Origin: an uncultured Eubacteriales bacterium
GTDB taxonomy: Bacteria; Bacillota_A; Clostridia; Peptostreptococcales; Anaerovoracaceae
Direction of reading: 5' to 3'
DNA: 5,516 bases
Assembly: GCA_902774195.1 (NCBI GenBank)
Contig: CACYHM010000109.1
Location: forward strand, 1 to 5,516
The position numbers and the translations under genes are program-made. The first letter of the stretch is position 1, and the number at the start of each line of letters is the position of its first letter. The notes under the pieces were generated by a model. It saw nothing but the letters and a program-made list of their open reading frames with translations, had not been told where the DNA came from and made no database searches. This document shows positions 4,369 to 5,516 of the stretch, in pieces.

Positions 4369-5516
4369 TGGCAGTTAAGAAAGCAAAGGTTATGGTCAAC
4401 CCTGAAAAGATCAAGGGTGACACTAGATACGGCGACCTCTACAAGCCGCACGGAAAGGTCAGAAAACGCCGTGAGTGGCGCGGAGTAGGCGATACGCTTT
4501 ACGATTATTCAAGATGGCTCGGCATCCTGTTCACACTCGGCAAATTCATGGCCAAGCCGCGCAATATCAAATTCTTCTTCAGATACCGCTGGATGGCTAA
4601 CTATCTGGCAGTGCCTATGATGGTCGACCGCTTCACACAGGGCCTCAGAGGAGAGTATCTCCGCATGGCTCACGAAGAGCAGGATCTTATCATCATCGAC
4701 GTGGCCAAGCTGCTCAACACTCTGGCTCGCGGAGACCGCAGAGTCGGAAACGACGAGGAGTTCTCGAAGATCAACGTGCTCGTTGACGAGAACGAGATGA
4801 CCACGGTACTGATGGGATTCCCGAACCTCAAGTGCACATCGCGTGAGACGCCTTCGACTTATGTTCCGGTCCTGCTGAACCAGCATGCCGTAGAGCACTA
4901 TCTCGATGTTGTCCAGGAGTACGGACTTCCTGGCGATGTCTGCCCGATGCCTGCCGCAGAGGCCGGTGTATCCATGGATGACGACGCGCCTATCCTCGGT
5001 GCCTGCGCTATCCAGTGCAACACCACCTGCGACGGCTCGCTGCTCGGCAACGGAGTCATCTCGAGAAAGCTCGAGAAGGAAGACGGCATACCTGTATTCC
5101 AGCTGCCGGCTCCTCTCCGCCACAAGGAAGAAGACGTACAGGACTACGCTGCTGAGGAGATCAGAAGAGCGATCAAATTCGTCGAAGAGCACACAGGACA
5201 CAAGTGGGACTGGGATTACTACTTCGAATGCGCGAAGAGAGTCAACTTTGCCACGAAGTGCCGTAATGAGTGGCTCGACATGAACAAGACGGATTATCCG
5301 CAGGTCTTCGGAGGCAACCTCGCCCTCTACACAGAGACCAACTACATGGCCATCTGCGGCAAGGTCCCTGAATTCGAGACAGCTGACAGACGCATTATGA
5401 AGCTGGCCGAGAAGGCATACAAGAAGAGAAAGATGGCTGCTCCTGAGTACCGCCACAGAGCGATCGTATGGGGCGTGCAGTCTCACTACTACATGGACTT
5501 CCTGGTATGGCTCCTG
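4368..5516 (+). CDS. 2-hydroxyacyl-CoA dehydratase family, second subunit (3' end beyond window)
   Basis: Translation from the ATG at 4368 gives 383 codons without a stop up to the window end. AAGGGGGG (4354-4361) lies six bases upstream, and the start overlaps the TGA of the preceding gene. The C-terminal half looks like the same dehydratase superfamily: a DVCPMPAAEAG segment (Cys192), CAIQCNTTCDGS (Cys213, 217, 221), then GIPVFQLPAPLRHKEEDVQDYAAEEI and a FVEEHTGHKWDWDYY helix. The last two match the usual run of a PVFxLD-type strand, a conserved YxxxEI helix and an EExTG element. The first 150 or so residues are unlike a typical subunit: a basic start, an aromatic-rich stretch (44-85), and no recognisable C-x-x-x-P-x-E opening motif; LKCTSRETPS (Cys156) may take its place. 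It is probably the partner of the gene before it, the two forming a heterodimeric Fe-S enzyme. Family assignment is fairly sure from context and motifs; function is not. Confidence 0.82.
   Translation, partial: MAVKKAKVMVNPEKIKGDTRYGDLYKPHGKVRKRREWRGVGDTLYDYSRWLGILFTLGKFMAKPRNIKFFFRYRWMANYLAVPMMVDRFTQGLRGEYLRMAHEEQDLIIIDVAKLLNTLARGDRRVGNDEEFSKINVLVDENEMTTVLMGFPNLKCTSRETPSTYVPVLLNQHAVEHYLDVVQEYGLPGDVCPMPAAEAGVSMDDDAPILGACAIQCNTTCDGSLLGNGVISRKLEKEDGIPVFQLPAPLRHKEEDVQDYAAEEIRRAIKFVEEHTGHKWDWDYYFECAKRVNFATKCRNEWLDMNKTDYPQVFGGNLALYTETNYMAICGKVPEFETADRRIMKLAEKAYKKRKMAAPEYRHRAIVWGVQSHYYMDFLVWLL

Noticed and set aside
4509..5486. Minus-strand open frame of 325 codons
   Set aside because: It is antisense to the second dehydratase subunit, whose plus-strand frame has a ribosome binding site, coupled start and family motifs through to the window end.

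Overview
The window looks like chromosomal DNA from an anaerobic Clostridia-type Firmicute. The evidence is a CsoR-type copper repressor with GGGG/CCCC inverted-repeat operators, AGGAG-type ribosome binding sites, and a two-subunit oxygen-sensitive 2-hydroxyacyl-CoA dehydratase of the kind used by amino-acid-fermenting anaerobes. Base composition is fairly GC-rich in the genes and AT-rich in the intergenic region. Genus cannot be fixed from this sequence. I see no RNA gene, CRISPR array or mobile element.

Layout: two divergent transcription units flank a regulatory region at about 2897-3171. Leftward (minus strand) runs a copper-resistance operon, csoR (2534-2896) then copA (2514 to beyond the left edge), 19 bases apart. 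Rightward (plus strand) runs a pair of 2-hydroxyacyl-CoA dehydratase family genes (3172-4368, and 4368 to beyond the right edge), coupled by a TGATG stop/start overlap. The second of these is open to the window end over 383 codons.

The copper unit is easy to read. A TTGACA-N17-TATATT promoter drives csoR-copA. One inverted-repeat operator fills its spacer and a second lies just downstream, 32 bp centre to centre. CsoR should repress until Cu(I) binds its Cys/His/Cys site; the CopA ATPase then exports Cu(I). The copA reading frame is broken at 999-1050 by a 26-bp tandem duplication with one mismatch. Removing one copy restores a continuous 829-codon frame to the window edge, with all P1B-type ATPase motifs in order and normal family spacing. 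CopA also carries a second metal-binding domain at its C-terminus, which begins with what looks like a retained ribosome binding site and start codon.

The dehydratase unit should encode two Fe-S subunits that remove water from an (R)-2-hydroxyacyl-CoA. The substrate is not evident, and no ATP-dependent activator, CoA-transferase or acyl-CoA dehydrogenase is visible. Its likely promoter holds a half-site resembling the CsoR operators, so cross-regulation is possible but unproven.

The most notable points are the copA frameshift by duplication, the possible internal translation start for a CopZ-like domain, the operator arrangement, and the unusual N-terminal region of the second dehydratase subunit. 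Nothing here amounts to a clearly undescribed system.
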